Below are positions 1 through 7,530 of a DNA stretch of 64,000 nucleotides, piece after piece; the stretch's first letter is position 1; each line of letters opens with the position of its first letter. Both the position numbers and the translations under genes were made by a program. Source of the stretch: Deltaproteobacteria bacterium (GTDB taxonomy: Bacteria; Myxococcota_A; Polyangia; Haliangiales; SHYZ01). The stretch lies in assembly GCA_016210055.1 (NCBI GenBank), contig JACQUZ010000167.1, positions 45,935 to 109,934 on the forward strand, written 5' to 3'. The notes under the pieces were generated by a model. It was not told where the DNA came from, ran no database searches, and worked only from the letters and a program-made list of their open reading frames with translations.

Positions 1-128
1 CAGGGGATGGTGGCAAGGACCTCGACGTCGCAAAGACGAGATAGCGCAGCGAATTGCTGGCGGTTGAAGGGACAGGAAAGCGGCTCGCGCGCGTTTGGAA
101 AGATCTTTGTGATGACGAGAACCCGCAT
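1..128 (-). CDS. Glycosyltransferase family 4, N-terminal fragment cut by the window edge
   Basis: Reading the minus strand from an ATG at 128 gives 42 complete codons with no stop before the left edge. The peptide opens MRVLVITKIFP and continues with a PFNRQQF stretch and a hydrophobic DVEVLATIP strand. That is the usual first strand and loop of a GT-B fold family 4 glycosyltransferase, which transfers a sugar from a nucleotide donor to a growing glycan at the inner face of the membrane. It starts 30 bases after the stop of the STAS gene in the same direction, so it is probably the third gene of that operon. There is no clear ribosome binding site. The family call rests on the N-terminus only; the catalytic EX7E part lies outside the window. 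Confidence 0.6.
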   Translation of the reverse strand, partial: MRVLVITKIFPNAREPLSCPFNRQQFAALSRLCDVEVLATIP

Positions 129-158
129 GGAACAAGGCGCGAAACGGCTTCTGGGCGT

Positions 159-458
159 CTACGCGGCGAGAACGCGGTCGAGCCGGAGAAGGCGGAAAAT
201 GGCGAGAGGTTGATCCCTAAGACCCGTGACGACGACCGCACCGCCATTCGCCCGAATGCGCTTGTAAAGGGATACGATCGCCCCGACCCCCGAGCTGTCG
301 ATGAGCCGAAGCTCGGAGAGGTCAACGACGACCCTGGGGCAGCCCTCGGAGACGAGCTCATCGAGAGCTGGGCGGAGGCCGGGCGCGGTCAAGGCGTCAA
401 GAGTCCCCTTGATATGTAGTGTTGTCTCGCCTGCTTTGTCTGACCTGTAAAACGTCAT
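159..458 (-). CDS. STAS-domain anti-sigma factor antagonist
   Basis: A 99-residue single-domain STAS protein of the SpoIIAA/RsbV type. Such proteins bind an RsbW-like kinase and free a sigma factor or other target when unphosphorylated. The LRLIDSSGVGAIVSLYKR segment carries the family's phosphoacceptor region, with the serine in DSSG as the expected site. The length is close to the family norm. Its ATG overlaps the stop of the upstream kinase by four bases (ATGA), so the two are almost certainly translated as a coupled pair. The location inside a polysaccharide locus suggests a partner switch controlling exopolysaccharide synthesis, which is inference. No sigma factor gene is seen nearby. 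Confidence 0.9.
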   Translation of the reverse strand: MTFYRSDKAGETTLHIKGTLDALTAPGLRPALDELVSEGCPRVVVDLSELRLIDSSGVGAIVSLYKRIRANGGAVVVTGLRDQPLAIFRLLRLDRVLAA

Positions 459-931
459 GGCGCTTCTGTCTCTCCTGCGCTCTCTACCTTGGCGTGCGTC
501 CCTCCGGCTTGACGGGCAGAAGGCTTGAGGTACTTCGTCAGCGAAAGCACATTTGGGGGGCCAGGGTGGTAGGAAAACTCGTCCATGAACGATTGGATGA
601 TAAACAAGCCCATTCCACGCTCAGGGAGCATGTCGAGCTCGGGCTGTGGGACCGAGGAGATGTCGTAGCTCTCTCCGTGATCGACGATGCGCACGGTGAT
701 TCGATCGGAAAATACTTCCAATTCCACAACGACTTCGCCTGCATCGCCCTCCCGATAGCCGTGAATGGCGATGTTGTTGAAGGCTTCCCCAAAGGCCGAG
801 ATGACCTGGACGTCAAAATCGGTCTCTCCGGACCTTTCCGCTTCATCCCCGACCAGCTTGCAGGCGGCGGCAACCACCCGAACCGCGAGGTCCCGATAGC
901 GAAGCATCCCTGGCACGTAGAGACGGATCAA
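455..931 (-). CDS. RsbW/SpoIIAB-like ATP-binding anti-sigma kinase
   Basis: A 158-residue GHKL ATPase of the HATPase_c_2 type, predicted to phosphorylate the STAS protein encoded next to it. The N box appears as FGEAFNNIAIHGY, the G1 box as VDHGE and the G2 box as ERGMGLFII. No histidine-kinase dimerisation domain is present. The start is TTG at 931, backed by a strong GGGAGAGG ribosome binding site five bases upstream. The last 25 or so residues after the fold are low complexity. It is divergent from the phosphoglycosyl transferase gene, with only 56 bases between the two starts, so regulators there could act on both. The client protein is unknown. Confidence 0.88.
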   Translation of the reverse strand: MIRLYVPGMLRYRDLAVRVVAAACKLVGDEAERSGETDFDVQVISAFGEAFNNIAIHGYREGDAGEVVVELEVFSDRITVRIVDHGESYDISSVPQPELDMLPERGMGLFIIQSFMDEFSYHPGPPNVLSLTKYLKPSARQAGGTHAKVESAGETEAP

Positions 932-975
932 GAATGCCTCTCCCTTGACGAAACATCGTAGCAGATGGTTTCTTC

Positions 976-981
976 TAGTAC
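976..981 (+). promoter_or_regulatory. -10-like hexamer immediately before the TTG start at 988
   Basis: TAGTAC ends six bases before the TTG start codon and no Shine-Dalgarno sequence is visible. No good -35 stands 16-18 bases upstream. The same six-base layout occurs before several other genes here, so I read it as a possible leaderless start. Confidence 0.3.
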
Positions 982-987
982 GAGCCC

Positions 988-1716
988 TTGATTCCCTCGG
1001 TAAAAGCCGCGAAGCGCCTGATCGATGTGACGGGGGCCGCCATTGGCCTGGCGGCTTCTGCTCCCCTTATCGTGGCCATCGCCGTGGCTATTTGCATCGA
1101 TTCCCCGGGTCCGATTCTCTTTCGGCAAAGGCGGGCAGGGACACTCCGAAGGGTGCTTCAGGGAAACCGAGAACCGTTCGAATTCGACGAGTTCCAGATG
1201 TTCAAGTTCCGTTCGATGCACGTGGACGCCGAAAAGCATAGTGGCCCTGTCTTGGCAGAGGAGAACGATCCCCGGGTGTTCCGGGTGGGGCGGTTCCTGC
1301 GCAAGACACGCCTTGACGAGCTGCCGCAGCTTGTCAACGTGCTTCGTGGGGACATGAGCCTGGTCGGGCCCCGTCCAGAGCGGCCCGAGCTTCTCGTCAA
1401 CCTGGCGCACGCCATCCCCTTCTTCGAAGAGCGGATGCGCGGCGTCAAGCCCGGGATAACGGGGTTGGCCCAGGTATCGCTGGGTTACACGGGCAACGCC
1501 AAGGAGGGGAGCGAAGTCCATGCGCTCAAGGACACGCTCACCAACCCATACAAGATCGACGACGCGGACGGCGCTCTGGCTGACGACATGAGGCTCAAGC
1601 TTCTGTACGACATGGCGTACGCGGCCTCGCTGGAGCGCCTCTCCTCGTTCCTGCGCACGGAGCTCTCGGTCATTATCAAGACCCCCATCGCGATGTTTCG
1701 GGGTCTCGGCAGGTAG
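988..1716 (+). CDS. Polyprenyl-phosphate sugar phosphotransferase (bacterial sugar transferase)
   Basis: A 242-residue monotopic phosphoglycosyl transferase of the WcaJ/PglC type, without the long N-terminal membrane bundle of WcaJ. It moves a phosphosugar from a nucleotide sugar to undecaprenyl phosphate and so starts a repeat unit. One hydrophobic segment spans about residues 20-40. Family motifs follow in order: KFRSM (73-77), the catalytic Asp-Glu pair in TRLDELPQL (D110-E111), VGPRPE (126-131) and GITGLAQV (156-163). Residues about 166-200 are an extra segment between this motif and the C-terminal YDMAY region. The start is TTG at 988; a later start would remove the membrane segment. The next gene begins 12 bases after the stop. 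Confidence 0.92.
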   Translation: MIPSVKAAKRLIDVTGAAIGLAASAPLIVAIAVAICIDSPGPILFRQRRAGTLRRVLQGNREPFEFDEFQMFKFRSMHVDAEKHSGPVLAEENDPRVFRVGRFLRKTRLDELPQLVNVLRGDMSLVGPRPERPELLVNLAHAIPFFEERMRGVKPGITGLAQVSLGYTGNAKEGSEVHALKDTLTNPYKIDDADGALADDMRLKLLYDMAYAASLERLSSFLRTELSVIIKTPIAMFRGLGR

Positions 1717-1728
1717 GCGCGGTTGCCG

Positions 1729-2835
1729 ATGCCGCTCGTCGTCGCGCACGTACTATCGTCGTTCGGCATGGGTGGCCAGGAACGGGTGGCCTTGGACCTG
1801 GCGGTGGGGCAGAAGCAGGCCGGGCTGCGTGTCATCGCCGTGTCCTTGGCCCCGCGTCCTGACGGGCCTTTGGCCGGCGATTTTGCGGCAGCGGGGGTGC
1901 CCACGCGCACGGTTGCCAAGCGGCAGGGGTTCGACATGACGCTGCCGTTCCGATTGGCGTGGCACTTGCGCAAGGAGCGAGTGGGCCTGGTTCACACCCA
2001 CAACCCGCAGCCGCTGATTTATGGGGCTCCGGCGGCGCGACTCGCTGGGGCAGCCGTGGTCCACACCAAGCACGGCGCGAACCCATCGGGCCAGAGGCGC
2101 ATGGTCCTGCGTCGCGTGGCGGCGACGATGGTGGATGCCTACGTCGCGGTGTCGGAGCTTACGGCCGAGGTGGCGCGCAAGGGTCGCGAGGTGGACGTGG
2201 CGCGGCTCCACGTGATTCCCAATGGGATTGATCTGTCGCGCTTTGGCCCTGACGCAGCGGCAAGGCGGGCGGTGCGCGAGGAGCTGGGGATTCCCGAGGG
2301 CGCGTGGATCGTCGGTACCGTGGGTCGACTGTCGCCAGAAAAGAACCAGGCCCTCTTGCTCAAGGCGGCGGCTCCTGTGCTTGGCGATGGGTTCCGCGTG
2401 GTGGTGGTTGGGTCTGGCGCCGAGGAGAATGCATTACGTGCGCTGGGCGCGTCGTTTCCGCGGGGCGAGCTCATTCATTTCACCGGGGCGCGGCGCGATG
2501 TCCCCAGGCTGCTTGCGGCGTTCGACGTGTTCGCTCTCACGTCACGCACCGAGGGGCTGCCGCTCGTGATTCCCGAGGCCATGGCATCGGGTATCCCCGT
2601 GGTCGCGACGGCGGTGGGGGGGATACCCAATGTCGTCGACGAGGGTGTCACCGGGTTCCTCGTGCCGTCGGGGGATGAGGACGCATTGCGGCGGCGTCTT
2701 GTGGAGCTTGCCGGGGATGCGGCGCTGGCCCAGGGAATCGGCGGGGAGGCACGACGCGTGGCGCTCGAGCGCTATTCGGCAGAGCGGATGGTGAGGGAGT
2801 ACTTGGGGCTATATGAAAGAGTGCGGAAGGTGTAG
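1729..2835 (+). CDS. Glycosyltransferase family 4
   Basis: A 368-residue GT-B enzyme with the GT4 hallmarks: an N-terminal FGMGGQERVALDLA loop and a C-terminal EX7E motif, TEGLPLVIPEAMASG (E275 and E283), followed by the nucleotide-binding GGIPNVV turn. It should add a sugar to the lipid-linked glycan begun by the upstream transferase, at the cytoplasmic face of the membrane. I start it at the ATG at 1729; a TTG at 1723 is in frame and would add two residues. It lies in a five-gene same-strand run with short gaps, pointing to one polysaccharide operon. The donor and acceptor sugars cannot be told from sequence. Confidence 0.93.
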   Translation: MPLVVAHVLSSFGMGGQERVALDLAVGQKQAGLRVIAVSLAPRPDGPLAGDFAAAGVPTRTVAKRQGFDMTLPFRLAWHLRKERVGLVHTHNPQPLIYGAPAARLAGAAVVHTKHGANPSGQRRMVLRRVAATMVDAYVAVSELTAEVARKGREVDVARLHVIPNGIDLSRFGPDAAARRAVREELGIPEGAWIVGTVGRLSPEKNQALLLKAAAPVLGDGFRVVVVGSGAEENALRALGASFPRGELIHFTGARRDVPRLLAAFDVFALTSRTEGLPLVIPEAMASGIPVVATAVGGIPNVVDEGVTGFLVPSGDEDALRRRLVELAGDAALAQGIGGEARRVALERYSAERMVREYLGLYERVRKV

Positions 2836-2850
2836 CGCGGAGGCACCGAC

Positions 2851-3969
2851 GTGATTACCACCGCTCTCCTATCCCTGTCACTCCTCCTCTACACCTACGC
2901 GGGCTATCCAATCCTTGTCGCCCTCCTTGCCGCCGCATTTCCGCGCAAGCCTCGTTCCACCCCTGCCTACGAGCCCACTGTGAGCGCCTGCCTCTCGGTA
3001 TTCAACGCGGCCGCTTTCCTCCCCGCCAAGCTCGACAGCTTGCTCGCCCTCGACTACCCCGCAGAGAAGCTCGAGGTCTTGGTGTATGACGATGGTTCGA
3101 CCGACGAGAGCGCCGACATCGTGCGCCGCTACGCCGCACGTGATCCCCGGGTGAAGCTCGTTCGGGGCCAAGACAGGCAGGGCAAGCCCACGGCGCTCAA
3201 CACGCTTCGCGAGCTGGCGAAGGGCGAAGTGCTCCTCATGAACGACGCGCGGCAGCCGATTTCGCCGGGCTCCCTCCGAGCCCTCGTGCGCATGCTGGCT
3301 GACCCAAAGGTAGGGTGCGTCTCGGGCGACTTGATCCTCCAAGGGGCGGCTGGCGCTGGCGCGTACTGGAAGTACGAGAAATGGATCCGGCGCAATGAGG
3401 CGCGCTTTTGCAGCCTCACGGGCGTGACCGGTGCGATCTACGTCGTCCGCAAGGATGACCTTGCCGAACTCCCCCGGGACACGGTCTGTGACGACATGTG
3501 GATCCCCTTGCGATTGCGTCTCTCGGGCCGGGAGATCCTTTTTTGCGAGGACGCACAGGCGTTCGACGAGGCCTTTGACGATGACCGCGAGCTTGGCCGC
3601 AAGGTCCGGACGCTAGCGGGAAACTTCCAGATCTTCGCGCGCATGCCGAACCTCCTCTTGCCCTTCGTCAACCCATCATGGTTCGAGGTTGTCTCCCACA
3701 AAGTTCTTCGGCTCGCCTGCCCCTGGGCCTTGGTGGCCTTGCTCGTGTCCTCGGGATGGGCAAGCGTGGCACCGGGCGCCGGATCGGCTCTACTCACCAC
3801 GGGCATGCGCGCGCTCGTGGCCTCGCAAGTCCTTTTCTACCTGCTTGCCCTCGTCGGAGCGCGCGCTGGTCGCCTGCCGGGCCTATGCCGGACATTCGTG
3901 GTCCTAAACGCCGCCGCCCTTGTGGCTTTCTGGCGCCACGTGCGCGGAGCACAGCGGATTTCTTGGTGA
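2851..3969 (+). CDS. Membrane glycosyltransferase family 2
   Basis: A 372-residue GT-A fold enzyme. An N-terminal hydrophobic helix (residues 1-30) is followed by VSACLSVFNA, the donor-binding DDGSTD (80-85), and NDA (131-133) where processive enzymes have DxD. CDDMWIPLRL and RKVRTLAGN follow, in the place of the ED/QxxRW region, and two or three transmembrane helices close the protein (about 288-370). This layout resembles hyaluronan/PgaC-like synthases that polymerise or extend a glycan at the membrane. The start is GTG at 2851, supported by GCGGAGG upstream. A processive role is inference; it may add a single sugar. Confidence 0.9.
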   Translation: MITTALLSLSLLLYTYAGYPILVALLAAAFPRKPRSTPAYEPTVSACLSVFNAAAFLPAKLDSLLALDYPAEKLEVLVYDDGSTDESADIVRRYAARDPRVKLVRGQDRQGKPTALNTLRELAKGEVLLMNDARQPISPGSLRALVRMLADPKVGCVSGDLILQGAAGAGAYWKYEKWIRRNEARFCSLTGVTGAIYVVRKDDLAELPRDTVCDDMWIPLRLRLSGREILFCEDAQAFDEAFDDDRELGRKVRTLAGNFQIFARMPNLLLPFVNPSWFEVVSHKVLRLACPWALVALLVSSGWASVAPGAGSALLTTGMRALVASQVLFYLLALVGARAGRLPGLCRTFVVLNAAALVAFWRHVRGAQRISW

Positions 3970-4003
3970 CGGGCCGAGCGCCGGCGTGCAAAATCAGCGC
4001 TTC

Positions 4004-5032
4004 ATGTCAAAGCGCGAGCTTTTTGCACGCGTGCTTGAGGCGACCGGGCTCAATGCCGCGCTCCTTTGGGCGAGGGCTCGGATCCCTTCCCCCTGGCTGA
4101 CGGTGCTGACCTATCATCGGGTGTGCCATGTCCGCGCGGATTACCCCTTCGATCCGGAAGTGGTCGACGCCACCCCCGAGCAGCTCGACGAGCACCTCGC
4201 GATCCTCAACCGCCACTTCCACGTCATATCCCTCGATGCGCTTCGTGCGTACCTGGAGGGAGCGCCGCTTCCCCCGAATCCGGCGCTCGTGACCTTCGAC
4301 GATGGGTACGCCGACTGGCAGGGCGGTGTCCTGCCCATCCTCAAGAAACACCGGGTGCCCGGGGTGTTCTTTGTCGCCACCGATTACGTGAGTCGGCGGC
4401 GGCTCTTCTGGTGGGACAAGGTCTCGTACTTCCTTGGTCACGCCAAGCGCCGCCACTTTGCCTTGCATCGCGCCGCCGAGGGGGAAATCGACCTCACGCG
4501 CGACATGCAAGGAAGCAGGAGATGGCTCCTGCGCCTGATCAAGGACCGGAAAGGGCTGGACCTTGATCTGCTGTTCGACGAGCTGGCTTCCGCTGCCTCT
4601 GTGCCATGGAGCGACGCCCGCGAGCGGGAGCTCGCCGATACCATGATCATCACGTGGGATCAGGTGAGGGCGCTGCGCGCCGCTGGGATGGACGTCCAGT
4701 CGCACACGAGGACCCATCGCGTGCTGCAGACGCTGGACCCCGAGCGCCTTGCCGAGGAGCTCCAGGGGTCACGGCGCGAGCTCGAGGAGCAGCTTCAGGA
4801 GCGCGTGCACGCCATTGCCTACCCAGTGGGAAAAGCCATCGCCGAGGAGCCCGAGATCCGCCAGGCGGTTGACCGCGCCGGGTACGTTCTGGGGTTTAAC
4901 TATGCCAATCGGGCCAGCCGCCTTAAGCGGGCGCTCGATCGGCTTGACGTTGGACGACTTGCAGTCGAGCCGTCGTACTCGCTGGCTTACTTGAGGAGCG
5001 TGCTCGCGGTGCCGCTCTTGACCGGAAGATGA
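4004..5032 (+). CDS. Polysaccharide deacetylase (CE4, NodB homology)
   Basis: A 342-residue carbohydrate esterase 4 protein expected to remove acetyl groups from an N-acetylated sugar. Visible motifs are LTYHRV (35-40), the metal and base motif TFDDGY (97-102) and the zinc-binding SHTRTH (233-238), with AYPVGKA near the end. I chose the ATG at 4004, which falls after the previous stop; an in-frame start at 3920 would overlap that gene by 50 bases and add a non-homologous stretch. No signal peptide is evident, so it may act on cytoplasmic lipid-linked intermediates. An insertion of about 70 residues separates the second and third motifs. It is followed after three bases by the acetyltransferase gene. 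Confidence 0.92.
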   Translation: MSKRELFARVLEATGLNAALLWARARIPSPWLTVLTYHRVCHVRADYPFDPEVVDATPEQLDEHLAILNRHFHVISLDALRAYLEGAPLPPNPALVTFDDGYADWQGGVLPILKKHRVPGVFFVATDYVSRRRLFWWDKVSYFLGHAKRRHFALHRAAEGEIDLTRDMQGSRRWLLRLIKDRKGLDLDLLFDELASAASVPWSDARERELADTMIITWDQVRALRAAGMDVQSHTRTHRVLQTLDPERLAEELQGSRRELEEQLQERVHAIAYPVGKAIAEEPEIRQAVDRAGYVLGFNYANRASRLKRALDRLDVGRLAVEPSYSLAYLRSVLAVPLLTGR

Positions 5033-5035
5033 TGG

Positions 5036-6205
5036 GTGAGAGGTAACTTGGCCCTTTCCTTTCGCATCGCACGTAGCGCTTCAGAGCTCGAGGCGCTCAC
5101 CGAGCTCTGGAAAGAGCTGCTCCTTCGCAGCGAGGCGAACGAGCCCACCCTCACCCCAGAATGGATGACGGCCTGGTGGAGGGTACACGGAGGCACGGGC
5201 GGGCGTACGCTCAGGGTCGTGCTCTTCTTTCGTGAAGGGCGGCTGGTCGGACTAGTGCCCTTGTTATGGAGAATCAAGTGGTACCGCCCCGGTGTCCCCT
5301 TTCGGCGACTCGAGCTCCTGGCGTCGGGTGAGCGAGAGGCAGACGAGACCTGCTCGGACTACATCGGCATCATTGCCGAGCGCGGGTTCGAGGAAGAGAT
5401 CGCGGTTTCCTTGGCGGACCTCCTCATGCGGGGGGATGCAGGGGCATGGGACGAGCTCGTCCTCACGGGGATGAACGGCGAGCACGGCAGCGCGGAGATG
5501 CTCGCTCGGGAGCTCGACGCGCGAGGTGCCTCGGCTGAGATTGTTCCGCGTGGCGTCGCCCCGTATATCCCGTTGCCTCGCACCTGGAGTAACTACCTGG
5601 CTGCCTTGACTGGCTCCCATCGCTACTACGTGAACCGGTCGCTCAGGGATTTCGAAGCCTGGGCCAAGGGAAAGGCACGACTGGTGCAAGCAACCACCCA
5701 GGGCGAGCTCGAGCTCGGAGAACGCATTCTTCGTGGGCTCCACAGCCAGCGCTGGGAGGGGTGTGGAAAGCCCGGGATGTTCGTGTCGCCGAGATTTCGC
5801 GCGTTTCACGCCACCGTCTTGCCCGAGCTGCTGCGCCAACAGGCTCTGGATCTGTCGTGGATCTCAGTGGAGCAGCGACCTATCGCAGTCCTCTACAACA
5901 TGCGCTGGAACGGCAAGGTCTACTTCTACCAGGCCGGACGGAGCCTCGTCCTCCCCAAGGACGTGCGTCCGGGCATCGTGCTCCATTGCCATGCCATCAA
6001 GCGCGCGATCGAGCGCGGCGACCGTGAGTACGATTTCCTCGCCGGGGCTTCACGCTACAAGATGCAACTCGCCAACGCGACACGTCCCTTGGTTGCACTT
6101 CGGGCCGTGCGCACGCCTGCCCTGGAGGCGGTCAGAAAGGCTGCCGAACAGGGGGGGCAGGTCATCCGTGGCTGGGCAGGCGCTGCCAGGGCTCGGATTC
6201 TCTGA
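5036..6205 (+). CDS. GNAT-family acetyltransferase of the BioF2/CelD type
   Basis: A 389-residue protein of the double-GNAT class found in exopolysaccharide loci (CelD/BcsL, FemAB-like). The C-terminal half (about 190-345) contains the YYVNRSLRDFE stretch and a late GNAT core (WNGKVYFYQAG, then GIVLHCHAIKRAIERG and YDFLAGASRYK). The start is GTG at 5036, three bases after the deacetylase stop, which points to coupled translation. An acetyltransferase beside a deacetylase suggests that glycan acylation is edited in this locus (inference). It could instead transfer an amino acid or another acyl group. It is the last gene of the run; the next gene has its own promoter. Confidence 0.82.
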   Translation: MRGNLALSFRIARSASELEALTELWKELLLRSEANEPTLTPEWMTAWWRVHGGTGGRTLRVVLFFREGRLVGLVPLLWRIKWYRPGVPFRRLELLASGEREADETCSDYIGIIAERGFEEEIAVSLADLLMRGDAGAWDELVLTGMNGEHGSAEMLARELDARGASAEIVPRGVAPYIPLPRTWSNYLAALTGSHRYYVNRSLRDFEAWAKGKARLVQATTQGELELGERILRGLHSQRWEGCGKPGMFVSPRFRAFHATVLPELLRQQALDLSWISVEQRPIAVLYNMRWNGKVYFYQAGRSLVLPKDVRPGIVLHCHAIKRAIERGDREYDFLAGASRYKMQLANATRPLVALRAVRTPALEAVRKAAEQGGQVIRGWAGAARARIL

Positions 6206-6280
6206 AACGTCGATGAGCTTGTGGCCTCGGGCTTCTGGTCGGCCCAGATTGGATGTAAATGGGCGTCCTGGTGGATGACC

Positions 6281-6309
6281 TCGAAAATGGGTGTAAATGG
6301 GTGTAGTAT
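6281..6309 (+). promoter_or_regulatory. Promoter of the Fic gene with a 10-bp tandem repeat in the spacer
   Basis: TCGAAA (6281-6286), a 17-base spacer and TAGTAT (6304-6309) end six bases before the GTG start, so the transcript would be leaderless. Two perfect head-to-tail copies of AAATGGGTGT fill 6285-6304, almost exactly the spacer. A related TAAATGGGCG lies at 6256-6265. One helical turn per repeat is a typical layout for a dimeric or oligomeric DNA-binding protein. Confidence 0.5.
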
Positions 6310-6315
6310 TGGTTT

Positions 6316-7365
6316 GTGTTAAGAACCGAAACCATCCCGATCACTCCGGAGATCCTGAGCCTCATCGCCAGGATCGACGAGTTCAAAGGCGCCTGGCGCG
6401 CCTTCGGCACGCTCGCACCTGACCGCCTGTCAGCCCTGCGGCGGGTGGCCACCATCGAGAGCATTGGTTCCTCCACCCGCATCGAGGGCAGTAAGCTGTC
6501 CGACCGGGAGGTGGCGCAACTCCTGTCGAATCTGGAGATCAAGTCCTTCGCCACCCGCGACGAACAGGAAGTGGCTGGCTACGCCGAGTTGATGGACTTG
6601 GTGTTCTCGTCCTGGCAGGACATCCCTTTCACCGAGAACCACATCAAGCAGTTGCACCAGATCCTACTGCGCTACAGCGAGAAGGACACCTGGCATCGCG
6701 GCAACTACAAGACCAACTCGAACGGCGTCGCTGCCTTCGACGAGAACGGCGCTCGGATCGGTATCGTATTCCAGACCGCCACACCGTTCGACACACCCCG
6801 CCTGATGACGGAGCTGGTGGCCTGGGTGAACCAGGAGCGCGAAGTGGGTCGGCTGCATCCGCTGTTGATCATCGCCCTCTGCATCGTCGTGTTCCTGGAG
6901 ATCCACCCCTTCCAGGACGGCAACGGGCGGCTCTCCCGCGTGCTGACCACGCTCCTGCTCCTCCATGCGGGCTACGCCTACGTGCCGTACAGCGCGCTGG
7001 AGAGCGTGATCGAGCAGAGCAAGGAAGCCTATTACCTGGCGCTGCGACAGACGCAGGGCACGATCCGCACCGAGGCGCCAAGCTGGCAGCCGTGGCTGGT
7101 CTTCTTCCTGCGATCTCTGGCCGAGCAGGTTCGGCGGCTGGAGAAGAAAGTCGAGCGCGAGAAGATCGTGCTGGCGGCTCTGCCGGAGCTATCGCTCCAG
7201 ATCGTCGAGCTCGCTCGCGAGCACGGCCGCGTCACCATCGGCGATGCCATCAAGCTGACAGGCGCCAGCCGCAACACGCTCAAGCAGCATTTCCGTGCTT
7301 TGGTCGGACGCGGCACGTTGAACCGACACGGCAGTGGTCGTGGGGTCTGGTACGCCCTGCGCTGA
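6316..7365 (+). CDS. Fic-domain protein with N-terminal inhibitory motif and C-terminal winged helix
   Basis: A 349-residue Fic protein predicted to transfer AMP from ATP to a target hydroxyl. The active loop HPFQDGNGRLSR is intact at 197-208, with catalytic H197. The inhibitory helix motif STRIEG lies at 53-58, N-terminal to the core, which places it in class II, the self-inhibited group. The last 70 or so residues (ITIGDAIKLTGASRNTLKQHF region) look like a winged helix-turn-helix. The GTG start at 6316 has no ribosome binding site but a -10 six bases upstream. CTG is favoured for leucine more than in neighbours, which hints at later arrival. The target is unknown; autoregulation through the upstream repeats is inference. 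Confidence 0.92.
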   Translation: MLRTETIPITPEILSLIARIDEFKGAWRAFGTLAPDRLSALRRVATIESIGSSTRIEGSKLSDREVAQLLSNLEIKSFATRDEQEVAGYAELMDLVFSSWQDIPFTENHIKQLHQILLRYSEKDTWHRGNYKTNSNGVAAFDENGARIGIVFQTATPFDTPRLMTELVAWVNQEREVGRLHPLLIIALCIVVFLEIHPFQDGNGRLSRVLTTLLLLHAGYAYVPYSALESVIEQSKEAYYLALRQTQGTIRTEAPSWQPWLVFFLRSLAEQVRRLEKKVEREKIVLAALPELSLQIVELAREHGRVTIGDAIKLTGASRNTLKQHFRALVGRGTLNRHGSGRGVWYALR

Positions 7366-7497
7366 TGACTTCGGGTGCGGGTTCGGAGACCAATTCAGCC
7401 GCAAGGCACATGCTCGGTTGTCCGTGACTGGACGGCGGATTGGCGGCCTGTTCGATTGTGCTAAATCCTTGCCGCCGACCTTGCCGCAGGCCGTGCG

Positions 7498-7511
7498 GCT
7501 AGCATGCTAGC
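7498..7511. other. Perfect 14-bp palindrome GCTAGCATGCTAGC
   Basis: The palindrome covers an ATG at 7504 that is in frame with the DUF4175 gene. It may be an operator for the operon that follows. If so, translation more likely starts at the next ATG, 7531. Confidence 0.35.
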
Positions 7512-7530
7512 ATTACTGGTATCCTCGCCG

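Noticed and set aside
910..925. TGGCAC resembling the -24 part of a sigma-54 promoter
   Set aside because: The required GC dinucleotide at -12 is absent and the site is inside the RsbW-like gene.
928..1749. A 273-codon minus-strand frame over the sugar transferase
   Set aside because: It mirrors codon bias of the plus-strand gene; no motif and no ribosome binding site.
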